Shown piece by piece: positions 33,268 to 43,951 of a stretch of DNA of 64,000 nucleotides (position 1 is its first letter; each line of letters starts with the position of its first letter). A program made the translations under genes and the position numbers. This DNA is from Aeromonas jandaei. GTDB taxonomy: Bacteria > Pseudomonadota > Gammaproteobacteria > Enterobacterales > Aeromonadaceae. The stretch is taken from NCBI RefSeq assembly GCF_037890695.1, contig NZ_CP149571.1, positions 944,001-1,008,000 of the forward strand, given 5' to 3'. Under the pieces are notes generated by a model. That model made no database searches and was not told the DNA's origin. It saw only the letters and a list, made by a program, of their open reading frames with translations.

Positions 33268-34245
33268 ATGCGTTTCAACTATTCCGATCTCACTCCCGAC
33301 CTCATTATGGATGCGCTGGATCTCAGCGGTCTGCGGCTCGACTCCGGTCTTATCGAGCTCAACAGCTACGAAAACCGGGTCTACCAGTTTCAGGATGAGG
33401 ATCGTCGCCGCTATGTGGTGAAGTTCTACCGACCCGGCCGCTGGAGCCGGGCCCAGATCCTCGAAGAGCACGAGTTTGCCGCCCGCCTCTGTGAGGCGGA
33501 GATCCCGGTCGCCGCGCCGCTCGCCTTTGCCGGCGAGACCCTGCTGGAGCATGAGGGCTACCCGTTTGCCATCTGGCAGAGCGTCGGGGGACGCCAGTTC
33601 GAGGTGGACAACCTCGACCAGCTGGAGTGGGTAGGGCGCTATCTTGGCCGCATCCATCAGCTCGGTGCCAGCAAGCCGTTCCACCACCGGGTTCGCCTCG
33701 ACGTGGATAGCATGCTGCACGAGCCGCGTCAGCTGCTGGCGTCTGGCGAGTGGCTGCCAAGCGGGCTGGCCAAACAGTTCTTCGGGGTGCTGGACGAGCT
33801 GATCAAGCATGTCTGCGACGCCATGACCCTCGATGTGGCACAGATCTCCCTGCATGGAGACTGCCACCCGGGCAACATCCTCTGGCGTGATGGCCCCATG
33901 TTCGTCGACCTCGATGATTGCCGCACCGGCCCTGCCGTTCAGGATCTCTGGATGATGCTCAGCGGCGAGCGCAACGAGCAGCTGATCCAGCTCGACACCC
34001 TGTTGGCAGGCTACGAGGAGTTCATGGAGTTCGATCCCCGCGAGCTGGCACTCATCGAGCCGCTGCGGGCGATGCGCATCGTCCACTACATGGCCTGGCT
34101 GGCACGGCGCTGGGAAGACCCGGCCTTCCCCCGTCACTTCCCCTGGTTCAATACCGATCACTACTGGCGCCAGCAGATAGCGACCCTGCACGACCAGCTG
34201 GAGGCGCTCAAGGCTCCGCCGCTCACCCTGACGCCCGGCTGGTGA
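33268..34245 (+). CDS. srkA: Stress response kinase SrkA (YihE)
   Basis: A 325-residue protein kinase-like enzyme. Motifs: LNSYENRVYQFQDEDRRRYVVKFYRPGRW (nucleotide-binding Lys), ILEEHEFA, the catalytic loop LHGDCHPGNILW and metal-binding FVDLDD. In E. coli it protects against stress-induced programmed death by MazF-type pathways; here the role is inherited from the family. ATG 33268 follows GGTGGA; ATG 33256 in the same frame is possible, but has no ribosome site. It lies between ccoG and dsbA, the order also seen in enterics (yihD-srkA-dsbA). Confidence 0.92.
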   Translation: MRFNYSDLTPDLIMDALDLSGLRLDSGLIELNSYENRVYQFQDEDRRRYVVKFYRPGRWSRAQILEEHEFAARLCEAEIPVAAPLAFAGETLLEHEGYPFAIWQSVGGRQFEVDNLDQLEWVGRYLGRIHQLGASKPFHHRVRLDVDSMLHEPRQLLASGEWLPSGLAKQFFGVLDELIKHVCDAMTLDVAQISLHGDCHPGNILWRDGPMFVDLDDCRTGPAVQDLWMMLSGERNEQLIQLDTLLAGYEEFMEFDPRELALIEPLRAMRIVHYMAWLARRWEDPAFPRHFPWFNTDHYWRQQIATLHDQLEALKAPPLTLTPGW

Positions 34246-34461
34246 GCCAGCTGGCCGGAGTGGCAGGGGATGAGTCAGCAGCGGTTATGCGCGGGCTGTC
34301 GCCGCTCCTGATCACCGGTGGGCAGCGAGGGGAGGAAATGAGCGGCAAGAGGGACTCAATCTCCTGTTCTGGCCATTGACTGGGCAGTGGTGACGCAATA
34401 GGCTTGGCACTGCTTCGGTTCGCCGGGCGTGCCTCACAGTGATCCCTTAACAGGAAACATC

Positions 34462-35070
34462 ATGAAAAAAATCCTATTTTTCCTTGCTGCCATGCTGATG
34501 ATCCCCATGGTTCACGCCGCCCCCGAGTTCAAGGAAGGCGTCAACTACGATGTGGTGAAACAGACTGGTACCGCCCAGCCGGAAGTGATGGAGTTCTTCT
34601 CCTACTACTGCCCGCACTGCGCCACCTTTGAACCGATCGTCGAGCAGATGAAAGCCGAGCTGCCCAAGGGTGTCACCCTGAAGAAGAACCCGGTCGGTTT
34701 CCTCGGCCGTGAAATGGGCCCCGAGATGCAGCGTGCCTACGCCGTTGCCAGCCTGCTCAACGCCGAAGCCAAGCTGACCCCGGCCATCTTCAACAAGATC
34801 CATGTTCAGCGTCAGCCGCCGATGAGCCGCGATGACGTGAAGCAGCTCTTCGTTGCTAACGGTGTACCGGCCGAAGAGTTTGACGGCGCCGTCGACAGCT
34901 TCGCCGTGTCCGGCATGGTCTCCCAGTTCGATCGCAACATGGAGAGCTACAACATCCGTGGCGTACCGGCCTTCCTGGTGAACGGCAAGTACATGATCAA
35001 GATTGAATCCATCTCCTCTCAGGAGCAGTTCAACCAGCTGGTGAAATTCCTGCTGGCCAAGAAAGACTGA
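34462..35070 (+). CDS. dsbA: Periplasmic thiol:disulfide oxidase DsbA
   Basis: A 202-residue thioredoxin-fold protein with a signal peptide to residue 19 (ending MVHA), active site C50-P-H-C53, and the cis-proline loop GVPAFLV. It oxidises cysteine pairs in exported proteins. ATG 34462 lies seven bases after CAGGAA. It is followed by a strong terminator. Its activity is relevant to fimbrial subunits and chaperone of 16-20 kb, which carry Cys pairs. Confidence 0.96.
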   Translation: MKKILFFLAAMLMIPMVHAAPEFKEGVNYDVVKQTGTAQPEVMEFFSYYCPHCATFEPIVEQMKAELPKGVTLKKNPVGFLGREMGPEMQRAYAVASLLNAEAKLTPAIFNKIHVQRQPPMSRDDVKQLFVANGVPAEEFDGAVDSFAVSGMVSQFDRNMESYNIRGVPAFLVNGKYMIKIESISSQEQFNQLVKFLLAKKD

Positions 35071-35090
35071 TCACTCTTGATTCGATAAAA

Positions 35091-35122
35091 AAGCCCGCCG
35101 GTGCAAACCGGCGGGCTTTTTG
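35091..35122 (+). terminator. Intrinsic terminator after dsbA
   Basis: Twelve-base stem AAGCCCGCCGGT (35091-35102)/ACCGGCGGGCTT (35107-35118), GCAA loop, T tail; A-rich upstream, so it may also stop transcripts from pncB. Confidence 0.92.
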
Positions 35123-35142
35123 TTTTCTGGTAATCTGGCAGG

Positions 35143-36321
35143 TCAGACCCCGACGTGGAACGCCTGCTTGAGGTTGCGGATAAACTCCGCATCCCGGCAG
35201 AGGGTCTTGCCCGGGCTGTCGGAGATCTTGGCAACCGGGCCGCCATTGCACTCGATCAGCTTGAACACGATGTTCATCGGGCTGACGCCGGGCAGGTCGC
35301 AGGTGAGCTTGGTGCCGATACCGAAGCTGGTGTTGATGCGGCCGCGGAAGTGACGGAACAGTTCGACCGCCTTGTCGAGATTGAGGCCGTCGGAGAAGAC
35401 CAGGGTCTTCTCGGCAGGGTCGATACCGAGGCGTTGATAGTGGCTGATCGCCTTCTCGCCCCACACCACGGGATCGCCGGAGTCGTGGCGCAAGCCCTGA
35501 TAGCGGCTGGCCAGCTCGAAGTCGAAGTCGCGCAGGAAGGCATCCATGGTGATGCAGTCGGTCAGCGCGATGCCGAGATGGTCGGTGAATTCGTCCAGCC
35601 AGCTGGTGAGGGCGGCGCGCTGGCTGTGTTCGAGCGGGAAGCCGAGCTGCTGGTGAGCCTGGAACCACTCGTGGGCCTGAGTGCCGACGGCAGGCAGCTG
35701 GTACTTCTGGGCCAGCATGTAGTTGCTGGTGCCGCGAAACGCCGGCAGCCGCTCCTTGAGGCGACCCACCACGGCATCCTGTACCGCGTGTGAGAAGCGG
35801 CGGCGGGTGCCGAAGTCGATGAGGTTGAACTCGCTCATCTCGTCGCGACTCAGCTCTCGCTCCAGCTTGTCGAGCTTCTGATCGAGCCGCTCCAGCGCGT
35901 GGCTGACGCCGAACTGGGGGTAGCGGAAGCGGTTGCGCATCTCGCTGATGATGGCGAGCACCGGGATCTCCCACAGGATCACATCCTGCCACGGCCCCTC
36001 GACCCGCACATTGATGCGGCCATCCTGTTCGAACACCTTCAGCAGGGAGGCGTCGAGCGGCTTGCGGCGCAGATGGTCGAGGTAGTCAGGGGTGAAGAAG
36101 GGGCGTTCGGCCAGAAAGTGGTGCTCGGATTTGGTCAGCCGCAGGGAGCCGGCGAGGCGCAGTTGCTCCTCGATCTGCCCCATCATGGGCAGCAGGTCCT
36201 CTTCGTTGCGGCTGTGGAATTCAGCCACCACCTCGGCATCCGGATAGCGATGAAACACCGCTTGCTGCATGTGCAGCTTGTAGGCATCGGTGTCGAGCAG
36301 GCTGGTTAGGATAGGGGGCAT
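35143..36321 (-). CDS. pncB: Nicotinate phosphoribosyltransferase
   Basis: A 392-residue NAPRTase that makes nicotinate mononucleotide from nicotinate, PRPP and ATP. MPPILTSLLDTDAYKLHMQQAVFHRYPDAEVVAEFHSR starts it; further landmarks are FGTRRRFSHAVQDA, the phosphohistidine region (LGIALTDCITMDAFLRDFD) and TSFGIGTKLTCDLPGVSPMNIVFKLIEC. I chose ATG 36321, one base after the pncA stop. An ATG nine codons upstream lies in the overlap with pncA. Transcribed together with pncA. Confidence 0.93.
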   Translation of the reverse strand: MPPILTSLLDTDAYKLHMQQAVFHRYPDAEVVAEFHSRNEEDLLPMMGQIEEQLRLAGSLRLTKSEHHFLAERPFFTPDYLDHLRRKPLDASLLKVFEQDGRINVRVEGPWQDVILWEIPVLAIISEMRNRFRYPQFGVSHALERLDQKLDKLERELSRDEMSEFNLIDFGTRRRFSHAVQDAVVGRLKERLPAFRGTSNYMLAQKYQLPAVGTQAHEWFQAHQQLGFPLEHSQRAALTSWLDEFTDHLGIALTDCITMDAFLRDFDFELASRYQGLRHDSGDPVVWGEKAISHYQRLGIDPAEKTLVFSDGLNLDKAVELFRHFRGRINTSFGIGTKLTCDLPGVSPMNIVFKLIECNGGPVAKISDSPGKTLCRDAEFIRNLKQAFHVGV

Positions 36322-36322
36322 A

Positions 36323-36958
36323 TCAGGCGTCCAGCAGGCGTTGAACATCGGTCAGGGTCTGGGCCAGTTCGGCGCCAGCCTCGATCATCTGGGTGTGGGC
36401 GCTGGCAATCGTCTCGGGTGCGATGCCACGGCAGGCATCGAGGTGGACGATCACCCGGAAACCGGCGCGGCGCAGTTGCAGCACGCTGGTCTTGACGCAG
36501 TAGTCGGTGGCGAGGCCGCCGACCAGCACAGTGGTGACACCATGGGCTTGCAGGAATTCGATGAGGCCGGTGCTGCGGCGCTCGGCCAGATCGTGGAAAC
36601 AGGTGCCATAGGGGTGCAGATCCGGCTCGACTCCCTTCCAGATGAAGAAGTCGTAATCGATAGGGGCGGGCAGGCCATCGAGCAGCTCGAATCCCTTGCT
36701 GCCGGGGACGCAGTGTACCGGCCAGGTGAGATCGGCGTTAGGAAAATCAAGCGGTTGCAGCATGGTAGCAGGCTCGCTGGCCACCCAGACCGCATTGGCG
36801 GGGTGGGCATCCTTGCTGCCGATGCGCAGGCTGGCGAGGGTGGCCTGAGCGTTGAGGGCCGCCACAATATCATCCCCACCCGCGACGGGCAGTTCGTTCG
36901 GGCAGAGAGGGGTAAAGCCCTTCTGCGCATCAATATCCAGACTGGCGACGGTTCCCAT
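36323..36958 (-). CDS. pncA: Nicotinamidase
   Basis: A 211-residue isochorismatase-fold enzyme that deamidates nicotinamide. Motifs: DIDAQKGF (catalytic Asp), SKDAHP and the WPVHCVPGSKGFE loop (metal and catalytic Lys in FIWKG), and GLATDYCVKTSVLQ with the nucleophilic Cys. The start at ATG 36958 is six bases behind CAGGAG. Gene pair pncA-pncB is divergent from nrtR, so NAD-salvage control is likely. Confidence 0.9.
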   Translation of the reverse strand: MGTVASLDIDAQKGFTPLCPNELPVAGGDDIVAALNAQATLASLRIGSKDAHPANAVWVASEPATMLQPLDFPNADLTWPVHCVPGSKGFELLDGLPAPIDYDFFIWKGVEPDLHPYGTCFHDLAERRSTGLIEFLQAHGVTTVLVGGLATDYCVKTSVLQLRRAGFRVIVHLDACRGIAPETIASAHTQMIEAGAELAQTLTDVQRLLDA

Positions 36959-37032
36959 GATTGGCTCCTGCACATACTATTCGTGTGATATTATCTACCA
37001 AACATTAATGGAAGGCGAGCAGGGCGATCGGG

Positions 37033-37683
37033 ATGCTGAGAATGAGTCTGGATATGGTGGTGCTGCGGTTGCATGAGGAGCGGCTCGAACTGCTGCTCGA
37101 GACCCGCGATCGCCCCCCTTTTGCCAACTGCTGGCAACTGCCTGCCCTGCGCATTGACGAGACGCTGGACCGGGATCTGGACGCCGCCCAGCGCCGTCTG
37201 CTGGCGGAGTGGGGGCTGGGTGACTGCTACAGCGAGCAGGTCTGTACCCTCGGCAATCTGGAGCGGGATCCCCGTGGTTGGTCCACCACCCTGGTTTACC
37301 TCTGTCTGGTGGCGCCTGAAGTGGAGACTCGCCATGGTTGCTGGCATCCGGTTTCGACCCTGCCGGGCATGAGCCTCGCCTTCGACCATCTCCAGCTCAT
37401 CGCGAAGGGGCTGGAGCGACTGCGCATCAAGAGCCGCTACAGCACCCTGCCGCTGCAACTGCTGGGTACCGAATTCACCCTCTCCGAGGTGCAGCGCGCC
37501 TTCGAGATCATCCTGCAGACGCCGATGAATACGGCCGCCTTTCGCAAGCGGATCCACCGCGCCGACATTCTGGTGGATACCGGTCGCAAGCGCACCGGCA
37601 AGCAGCGCCCCGCCATTCTCTACCGGCTGGAGAGCCCCTGCTGCGTAATGTTCGATCAGGTGATGCACGGAGCGGAAGCATGA
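37033..37683 (+). CDS. nrtR: NrtR-type Nudix-related NAD metabolism repressor
   Basis: A 216-residue regulator with an N-terminal Nudix-like ADP-ribose-sensing domain (VLRLHEERLELLLETRDRPPFANCWQLPALRIDE; the Nudix box is degenerate, as in NrtR) and a C-terminal winged helix (FTLSEVQRAFEIILQTPMNTAAFRKRIHRADIL). Such proteins repress NAD salvage genes; here pncAB lie divergently. A GATATTATC palindrome sits in the gap at 36987-36995, but I have not shown it is its operator. Confidence 0.85.
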   Translation: MLRMSLDMVVLRLHEERLELLLETRDRPPFANCWQLPALRIDETLDRDLDAAQRRLLAEWGLGDCYSEQVCTLGNLERDPRGWSTTLVYLCLVAPEVETRHGCWHPVSTLPGMSLAFDHLQLIAKGLERLRIKSRYSTLPLQLLGTEFTLSEVQRAFEIILQTPMNTAAFRKRIHRADILVDTGRKRTGKQRPAILYRLESPCCVMFDQVMHGAEA

Positions 37684-38183
37684 GCACATCCCCTGTTCGA
37701 GTGCTGGTGAGTGCCTGCCTGCTGGGTCAGCCGGTGCGTTACGATGGTCAAAGCAAGGGGATCGTCAGCGACTGGCTGAGTGAGCTCGGTGCCGAGGGGC
37801 GGGCGCTGGCGTTTTGCCCCGAAGTGGCGGGCGGTCTGCCGACCCCGCGTCCTCCTGCCGAGCGGCAGGGAGAGCGAGTGATGACGGTGAGCGGACTGGA
37901 TGTGACTGTCGAATTTGACCACGGCGCCGAGCTGGCGCTGGAAATCTGTCAGGCGCAGGGTATTCGCTTCGCCCTGCTGAAAGAGGGGAGCCCCTCATGT
38001 GGCAGCGGCCGTATCTATAACGGCCGCTTCGAAGGTGTTTCTGTGGCGGGCGAGGGCAAGACCACCGCCATGCTGCGCCGCCATGGCATTGCAGTGTTCT
38101 CCGAGGATCAATTGGCTGAGTTGGCTTCTGCGCTCTCTTTGGATTCATCCCCGGATTTGGCGGCAACCGGCAGCGGCGCCTGA
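37680..38183 (+). CDS. DUF523 family protein
   Basis: A 167-residue protein; SACLLGQPVRYDG, FCPEVAGGLPTPRPPAE, ALLKEGSPSCGSGRIYNGRFEG are DUF523 hallmarks, with conserved Cys residues suggesting a redox or metal role. Function is unknown. ATG 37680 overlaps the nrtR stop (ATGA). The 3' end overlaps the convergent yihG-like gene by 76 bases, longer than usual. Confidence 0.85.
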   Translation: MSTSPVRVLVSACLLGQPVRYDGQSKGIVSDWLSELGAEGRALAFCPEVAGGLPTPRPPAERQGERVMTVSGLDVTVEFDHGAELALEICQAQGIRFALLKEGSPSCGSGRIYNGRFEGVSVAGEGKTTAMLRRHGIAVFSEDQLAELASALSLDSSPDLAATGSGA

Positions 38184-39073
38184 CCGCTCTGCCACCCCTC
38201 CAGCACCTCGTCCTTCTCCTGCCAGCGCTGGTTTAGCCACTCCTGAAAACCGCGCTTGAACTGCTTGTCGTTGAAGTAATCCCCAATCAGCGCCTCATCC
38301 ACCGGCAGCTCCTCGATCCGTACCTGAATGCGTTTTACCCGCCCCATCAGGAAGTCCTTGAACGGGGTTTCGGCGTTGTCCGGATAGCGGATAGTGACGT
38401 TGATCAGGCTGTCGAACTGCCCCCCCATGGCGGCCAGCGTAAAGGCCAGTCCTGCCGCTTTGGGCGGCATCAGGTGGCGATAGCGGGAGCGGGCGGCATC
38501 CCGTTTCTGCTCGGTGAAGCGGGTCCCTTCCACGAAATTGATGACGGTAGTGGGGATATGGCGAAACTTCTCGCAGGCATTGCGGGTGGTCTCGATATCC
38601 TTGCCGCGCAGGTGCGGGTTGCGCAGCAGGAATTCCCGTGAATAGCGGCGCATAAAGGGCATGTCGAGCCCCCAGCAGGCCAGTCCCAACAGCGGGATGT
38701 AGATCAGCTCGTGCTTCATGAAGAACTTGGGCACCGGCAGCCGATCACGGAACAGGTGGCCGAGCACCACTATGTCGGTCCAGCTCATGTGGTTACTGAT
38801 GATGAGATACCAGCCATCCTTGCGCAGCTTGGTATTGTCCTCCACCTGCCAGTCGATGCGGGTGGTGAGGCGTATCACCAGGGCGTTGCAGGCCAGCCAC
38901 AGGCGCATGAAGCGGTTGTTGAGGTGGCTGCAGGCGCGGCCAAAGGCTGGCACCGGCAGCAGCAGTTTGGCCAGCGAAACCAGCAGGATCAGGCTGGCGC
39001 ACAAGGCGGTAAAGAGAATGGTCAGGCCGGCGCTGATGATCAGCACCAGCGGGCCGGTAAGCATGGATAACAT
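38108..39073 (-). CDS. yihG: YihG-type 1-acyl-sn-glycerol-3-phosphate acyltransferase (second)
   Basis: A 321-residue membrane-associated PlsC-family acyltransferase. Catalytic box NHMSWTD (HxxxxD), substrate motif FVEGTRFT, and a leading hydrophobic helix. LINVTIRYPDN and GDYFNDKQFKRGFQEWLNQRW follow the E. coli YihG pattern. It would acylate lysophosphatidate. The start could also be ATG 39064; neither has a clear ribosome site. It follows the first copy by about six bases if that copy is read to its presumed native stop. Confidence 0.85.
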   Translation of the reverse strand: MLSMLTGPLVLIISAGLTILFTALCASLILLVSLAKLLLPVPAFGRACSHLNNRFMRLWLACNALVIRLTTRIDWQVEDNTKLRKDGWYLIISNHMSWTDIVVLGHLFRDRLPVPKFFMKHELIYIPLLGLACWGLDMPFMRRYSREFLLRNPHLRGKDIETTRNACEKFRHIPTTVINFVEGTRFTEQKRDAARSRYRHLMPPKAAGLAFTLAAMGGQFDSLINVTIRYPDNAETPFKDFLMGRVKRIQVRIEELPVDEALIGDYFNDKQFKRGFQEWLNQRWQEKDEVLEGWQSGQAPLPVAAKSGDESKESAEANSAN

Positions 39074-39079
39074 GAGTGT

Positions 39080-39980
39080 TTACTGCGCCTTGGTTGCCAG
39101 CAGCTGGTTCAGGGTCTGGTTCGTTCTCGTGCCAGATCCCGTTCAGCCACTGCTGAAACTCTTGTTGGAACTCGGGGTCATTGAAGTAATCCCCCACCAG
39201 TTTGCGGTCGATCGGCAAATAGCGGACCTGAACCTTGATTTGCCCGACCCGGCCGCACATGAAATCCCAGTAGCTGGGAATGCCCTCCGGGTAGGCGATG
39301 GTGACATCCACCAGTTGATGCAACTGGTCACCCATGGCGGCCAGTGTAAAGGCGATGCCGCCTGCGCGCGGATGGAGCAGGTGACGATAGGGCGAACCCT
39401 GCTTCTGATGTTTGCCCTTGGTGAAGCGGGTGCCCTCAACGAAGTTCATCACGCTCACCGGAATGTGGCGGAACCGGGCACAGGCTTTACGGGTTGTCTC
39501 TATGTCTTTTCCCTTCAGATGGGGATGCTTTTCCAGAAATTTCCTGGAATATCGCCGCATGAAGGGGAAGTCGAGCGCCCACCATGCCAGACCGAGAAAA
39601 GGTACCCAAATCAGCTCTTTCTTGAGGAAAAACTTCAGGAAGGGAATTTTTTGGTTAAAAACCCGCTGCAGTACCAGTATGTCGACCCAGGATTGATGGT
39701 TGGCTATCACCATATACCACTCATTCCGGCGCCCTTTGTCCACTCCGACCACATCGAAAGGGGTTCTGATGATGGTTTTCTGGATCAGATTGTTGAAACC
39801 GATCCAGCAGCTGGCACAGCCATCCAGCAGCCAGTTGCAGAGGGTGCGCCACCCCTTGATGGGGAGCAGAAGTTTGAGCAGACCCAGCGAGAAGATGGGA
39901 GCAAACCAGAAGAGGGTGTTGAAAAAATAGAGCAGGGTGGAGAGGCTGCCGCGCAGTCGCTCTATCAGCTTGTTGGGCAT
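39080..39980 (-). CDS. YihG-type acyltransferase (first copy), C-terminal frameshift
   Basis: The N-terminal ~285 residues have the PlsC-type motifs: NHQSWVDILV, FVEGTRFT, FTLAAMGDQLHQLVDVTIAYPEG, GDYFNDPEFQQEFQQWLNGIWHEN. After that the open frame continues across the next gene to 38793 (395 codons), reading non-family sequence. In the other frame, the end reads NQTLNQLLATKAQ and stops at 39080-39082, six bases before the next start. This suggests one extra base near 39121-39130. So the native product would be about 299 residues. A tandem duplicate with 38108-39073. Confidence 0.75.
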
Positions 39981-40106
39981 GAGTCGGGTCCGTCTTGCTG
40001 TCGATAAAGGGCCATCAAGTGGTCAGATCTGTGGCCATAATATCAGCCGATGGCCCGTGAGACCATTCAGAGCAGTTATTGCGCCGGACTCACCCTTTCC
40101 CTTCTG

Positions 40107-41621
<1,515 letters not shown>

Positions 41622-41820
41622 AAATCCCGTCCTTGAGTTGATATATGTTCTGACTAACTGCTTGTTGTTGGTTTTTTATTCCAGAGTTCCGGCTGGGGAA
41701 TAGCCAAAATCAGTGGGTTGTCACAGAAAAAAGGCTTGCCCAATAAAAATCACCGTGCTAGTTCTAATATCCATTCGCGGTAAAAACCGCCCCAATTTCA
41801 CAGGATTTCCGGTTGTAACT

Positions 41821-41919
41821 ATGAACATGGCCTCCCGTTTCGTCAGCATTATTGTGGTCCTAGTGGTGATTATTATCTCACCGCTCGGGGCTCGTTTAGC
41901 TGCACGGAACAAGGGATAG
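41821..41919 (+). CDS. ilvL: ilv operon leader peptide IlvL
   Basis: A 32-residue leader with ten consecutive branched-chain residues at positions 10-19 ([10 protein letters not shown]) plus V8, the typical regulatory codon block of ilv attenuation: when charged Ile, Val or Leu tRNA is scarce, the ribosome stalls and the downstream terminator does not form. ATG 41821 is used; ATG 41827 is possible. A terminator follows 31 bases after the stop. Confidence 0.88.
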   Translation: MNMASRFVSIIVVLVVIIISPLGARLAARNKG

Positions 41920-41950
41920 ACCCACCACCGGACAGAACGAAACAAGCGAC

Positions 41951-41982
41951 CCCCGAGCCTCACAGCCCGGGGGTTTTTTTTC
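41951..41982 (+). terminator. ilv attenuator
   Basis: CCCCCG (41951-41956) pairs with CGGGGG (41969-41974), followed by an eight-T tail, just upstream of ilvG. Together with the leader peptide this is a transcription attenuator. Confidence 0.85.
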
Positions 41983-42005
41983 GACCAAAGGACAGGATTT
42001 TCCAC

Positions 42006-43652
42006 ATGAACGGCGCGCAGTTTTTGGTACAGGCTCTCAAAAAACAGGGTGTGACCCAGGTGTTTGGTTACCCGGGCGGGGCCATCATGCCGGTCTACGA
42101 TGCCCTGTATGACGGTGGTCTGGCCCATCAGCTCTGCCGCCACGAGCAGGGTGCCGCCATGGCCGCGGTCGGTTATGCCCGCGCCTCCGGTCAGGTGGGA
42201 GTCTGCATTGCCACTTCCGGCCCCGGCGCTACCAATCTGGTAACCGGTCTGGCGGAGGCGCTGCTCGATTCGGTGCCGCTGGTGGCCATCAGCGGGCAGG
42301 TGCCTTGTGCCGCCATCGGTACCGATGCGTTTCAGGAGGTCGACGTGCTCGGCATGTCCCTCTCCTGTACCAAGCACTCCTTCATGGTGACCGATGCCGC
42401 CGATCTGGGGCGGGTGCTGGCAGAAGCTTTCGCCATCGCCACCGAAGGTCGCCCCGGCCCTGTGCTGATCGACCTGCCCAAGGATGTGCAACTGGCCGCG
42501 GTGCCTGCCCAGAGCCCGCTGTTTGCAGTGGAAGAGCCGGAGGTGCTCAACCCCTCGGAGCTGACCGCAGCCCGCACCCTGCTGGCTGCCGCCAAGCGCC
42601 CGGTACTCTACGTCGGTGGCGGAGTGGGCATGGCCAATGCCGAGCAGCAGCTGCGTGACTTTGCCGCCGCCACCGGCATGCCAGCGGTCACCACTCTCAA
42701 GGGGATCGGCGCACTCGACCCCGATAGCCCCGTTTATCTCGGCATGCTCGGCATGCACGGCACCAAGGCCGCCAACTACGCGGTGCAGCAGTGCGATCTG
42801 CTGCTGGTGGTGGGCGCCCGTTTCGATGATCGGGTGACCGGCAAGCTGGAGGAGTTTGCTCCCGAGGCCAAGGTGATCCATCTCGATGTGGATGCTGCCG
42901 AGTTCGGCAAGCGCCGTGCCGCCGAGGTGGGTATCACCACGGATCTCAAGCAGGTGTTGCCACGCCTCACCATGACTCTCGACATCGCCCCCTGGCGTGA
43001 ACACTGCGCCGCCATGGCCCGCGAATATGCGTTTCGCTACGACCATCCGGGTCAGGCCATCTATGCCCCGGCTCTGCTCAAACAGCTATCTGCCAAGTTG
43101 CCGGAGAGCAGCGTGGTCGCCTGCGACGTGGGTCAGCACCAGATGTGGGTGGCCCAGCACATGCGCTTCACCAGCCCGCGCAACCACCTCTCCAGCGCCG
43201 GTCTCGGCACCATGGGGTTCGGTCTGCCGGCCGCCATCGGCGCCAAGATGTCGCGCCCGGAGGATGAAGTGGTGCTGGTGAGCGGTGATGGCTCTTTCAT
43301 GATGAACGTGCAGGAGCTCGGCACCATCCGCCGGGCCCAGCTCAAGGTGAAGATGGTGCTGCTGGATAACCAGCGCCTCGGCATGGTGCGCCAGTGGCAG
43401 GAGCTGTTCTTCGACGGCCGCTACAGCGAGACCATCCTCTCCGACAACCCCGATTTCGTCGCCCTGGCTGCCGCTTTCGGCATTCCGGGCGAGACCATCA
43501 CATGCAAGGAGCAGATAGCCGGCGCCCTCGATCGTCTGCTAGAGAGCGAAGGCGCCTATCTGCTGCATGTGGCTATTTCAGAGGAAGAAAACGTCTGGCC
43601 CCTGGTTCCGCCGGGAGTCGCCAACCACCAGATGATGGAGCAACGCCCATGA
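42006..43652 (+). CDS. ilvG: Acetolactate synthase II large subunit
   Basis: A 548-residue thiamine-diphosphate enzyme making acetolactate and acetohydroxybutyrate. [18 protein letters not shown] holds the catalytic Glu; the cofactor motif [30 protein letters not shown] is complete; ALSS-like FAD domain is in the middle. The gene is intact, unlike E. coli K-12 ilvG. ilvM overlaps by four bases. Confidence 0.96.
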   Translation: MNGAQFLVQALKKQGVTQVFGYPGGAIMPVYDALYDGGLAHQLCRHEQGAAMAAVGYARASGQVGVCIATSGPGATNLVTGLAEALLDSVPLVAISGQVPCAAIGTDAFQEVDVLGMSLSCTKHSFMVTDAADLGRVLAEAFAIATEGRPGPVLIDLPKDVQLAAVPAQSPLFAVEEPEVLNPSELTAARTLLAAAKRPVLYVGGGVGMANAEQQLRDFAAATGMPAVTTLKGIGALDPDSPVYLGMLGMHGTKAANYAVQQCDLLLVVGARFDDRVTGKLEEFAPEAKVIHLDVDAAEFGKRRAAEVGITTDLKQVLPRLTMTLDIAPWREHCAAMAREYAFRYDHPGQAIYAPALLKQLSAKLPESSVVACDVGQHQMWVAQHMRFTSPRNHLSSAGLGTMGFGLPAAIGAKMSRPEDEVVLVSGDGSFMMNVQELGTIRRAQLKVKMVLLDNQRLGMVRQWQELFFDGRYSETILSDNPDFVALAAAFGIPGETITCKEQIAGALDRLLESEGAYLLHVAISEEENVWPLVPPGVANHQMMEQRP

Positions 43653-43939
43653 ACCCGCACACCCTTGCCCAGCCAGCATTTGTACAGCACACCCTGCATA
43701 TCCACGCCCAGCCCAGACCCGAAGTGATGGAGCGGGTGCTGCGGGTGGTGCGTCACCGCGGCTTCAATCTCTGCGCCCTCACTATGGAGACGAGAGCGGA
43801 GCAGGATTGCCAACAGCTGCGGATCACGGTTACTGTCGAGTCGGTGCGTCCCATCCAGCAGTTGTGGAGCCAGCTGGTGAAGCTGGTGGACGTCTCCCGG
43901 GTCGATGCACTGGAACAGCAACCCCGGATCAGAGCTTAA
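43649..43939 (+). CDS. ilvM: Acetolactate synthase II small regulatory subunit
   Basis: A 96-residue ACT-like protein ([37 protein letters not shown]) that supports the large subunit. ATG 43649 overlaps the ilvG stop (ATGA). Twelve bases separate it from ilvE. Confidence 0.92.
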   Translation: MNPHTLAQPAFVQHTLHIHAQPRPEVMERVLRVVRHRGFNLCALTMETRAEQDCQQLRITVTVESVRPIQQLWSQLVKLVDVSRVDALEQQPRIRA

Positions 43940-43951
43940 GGAGCCAAGTCA

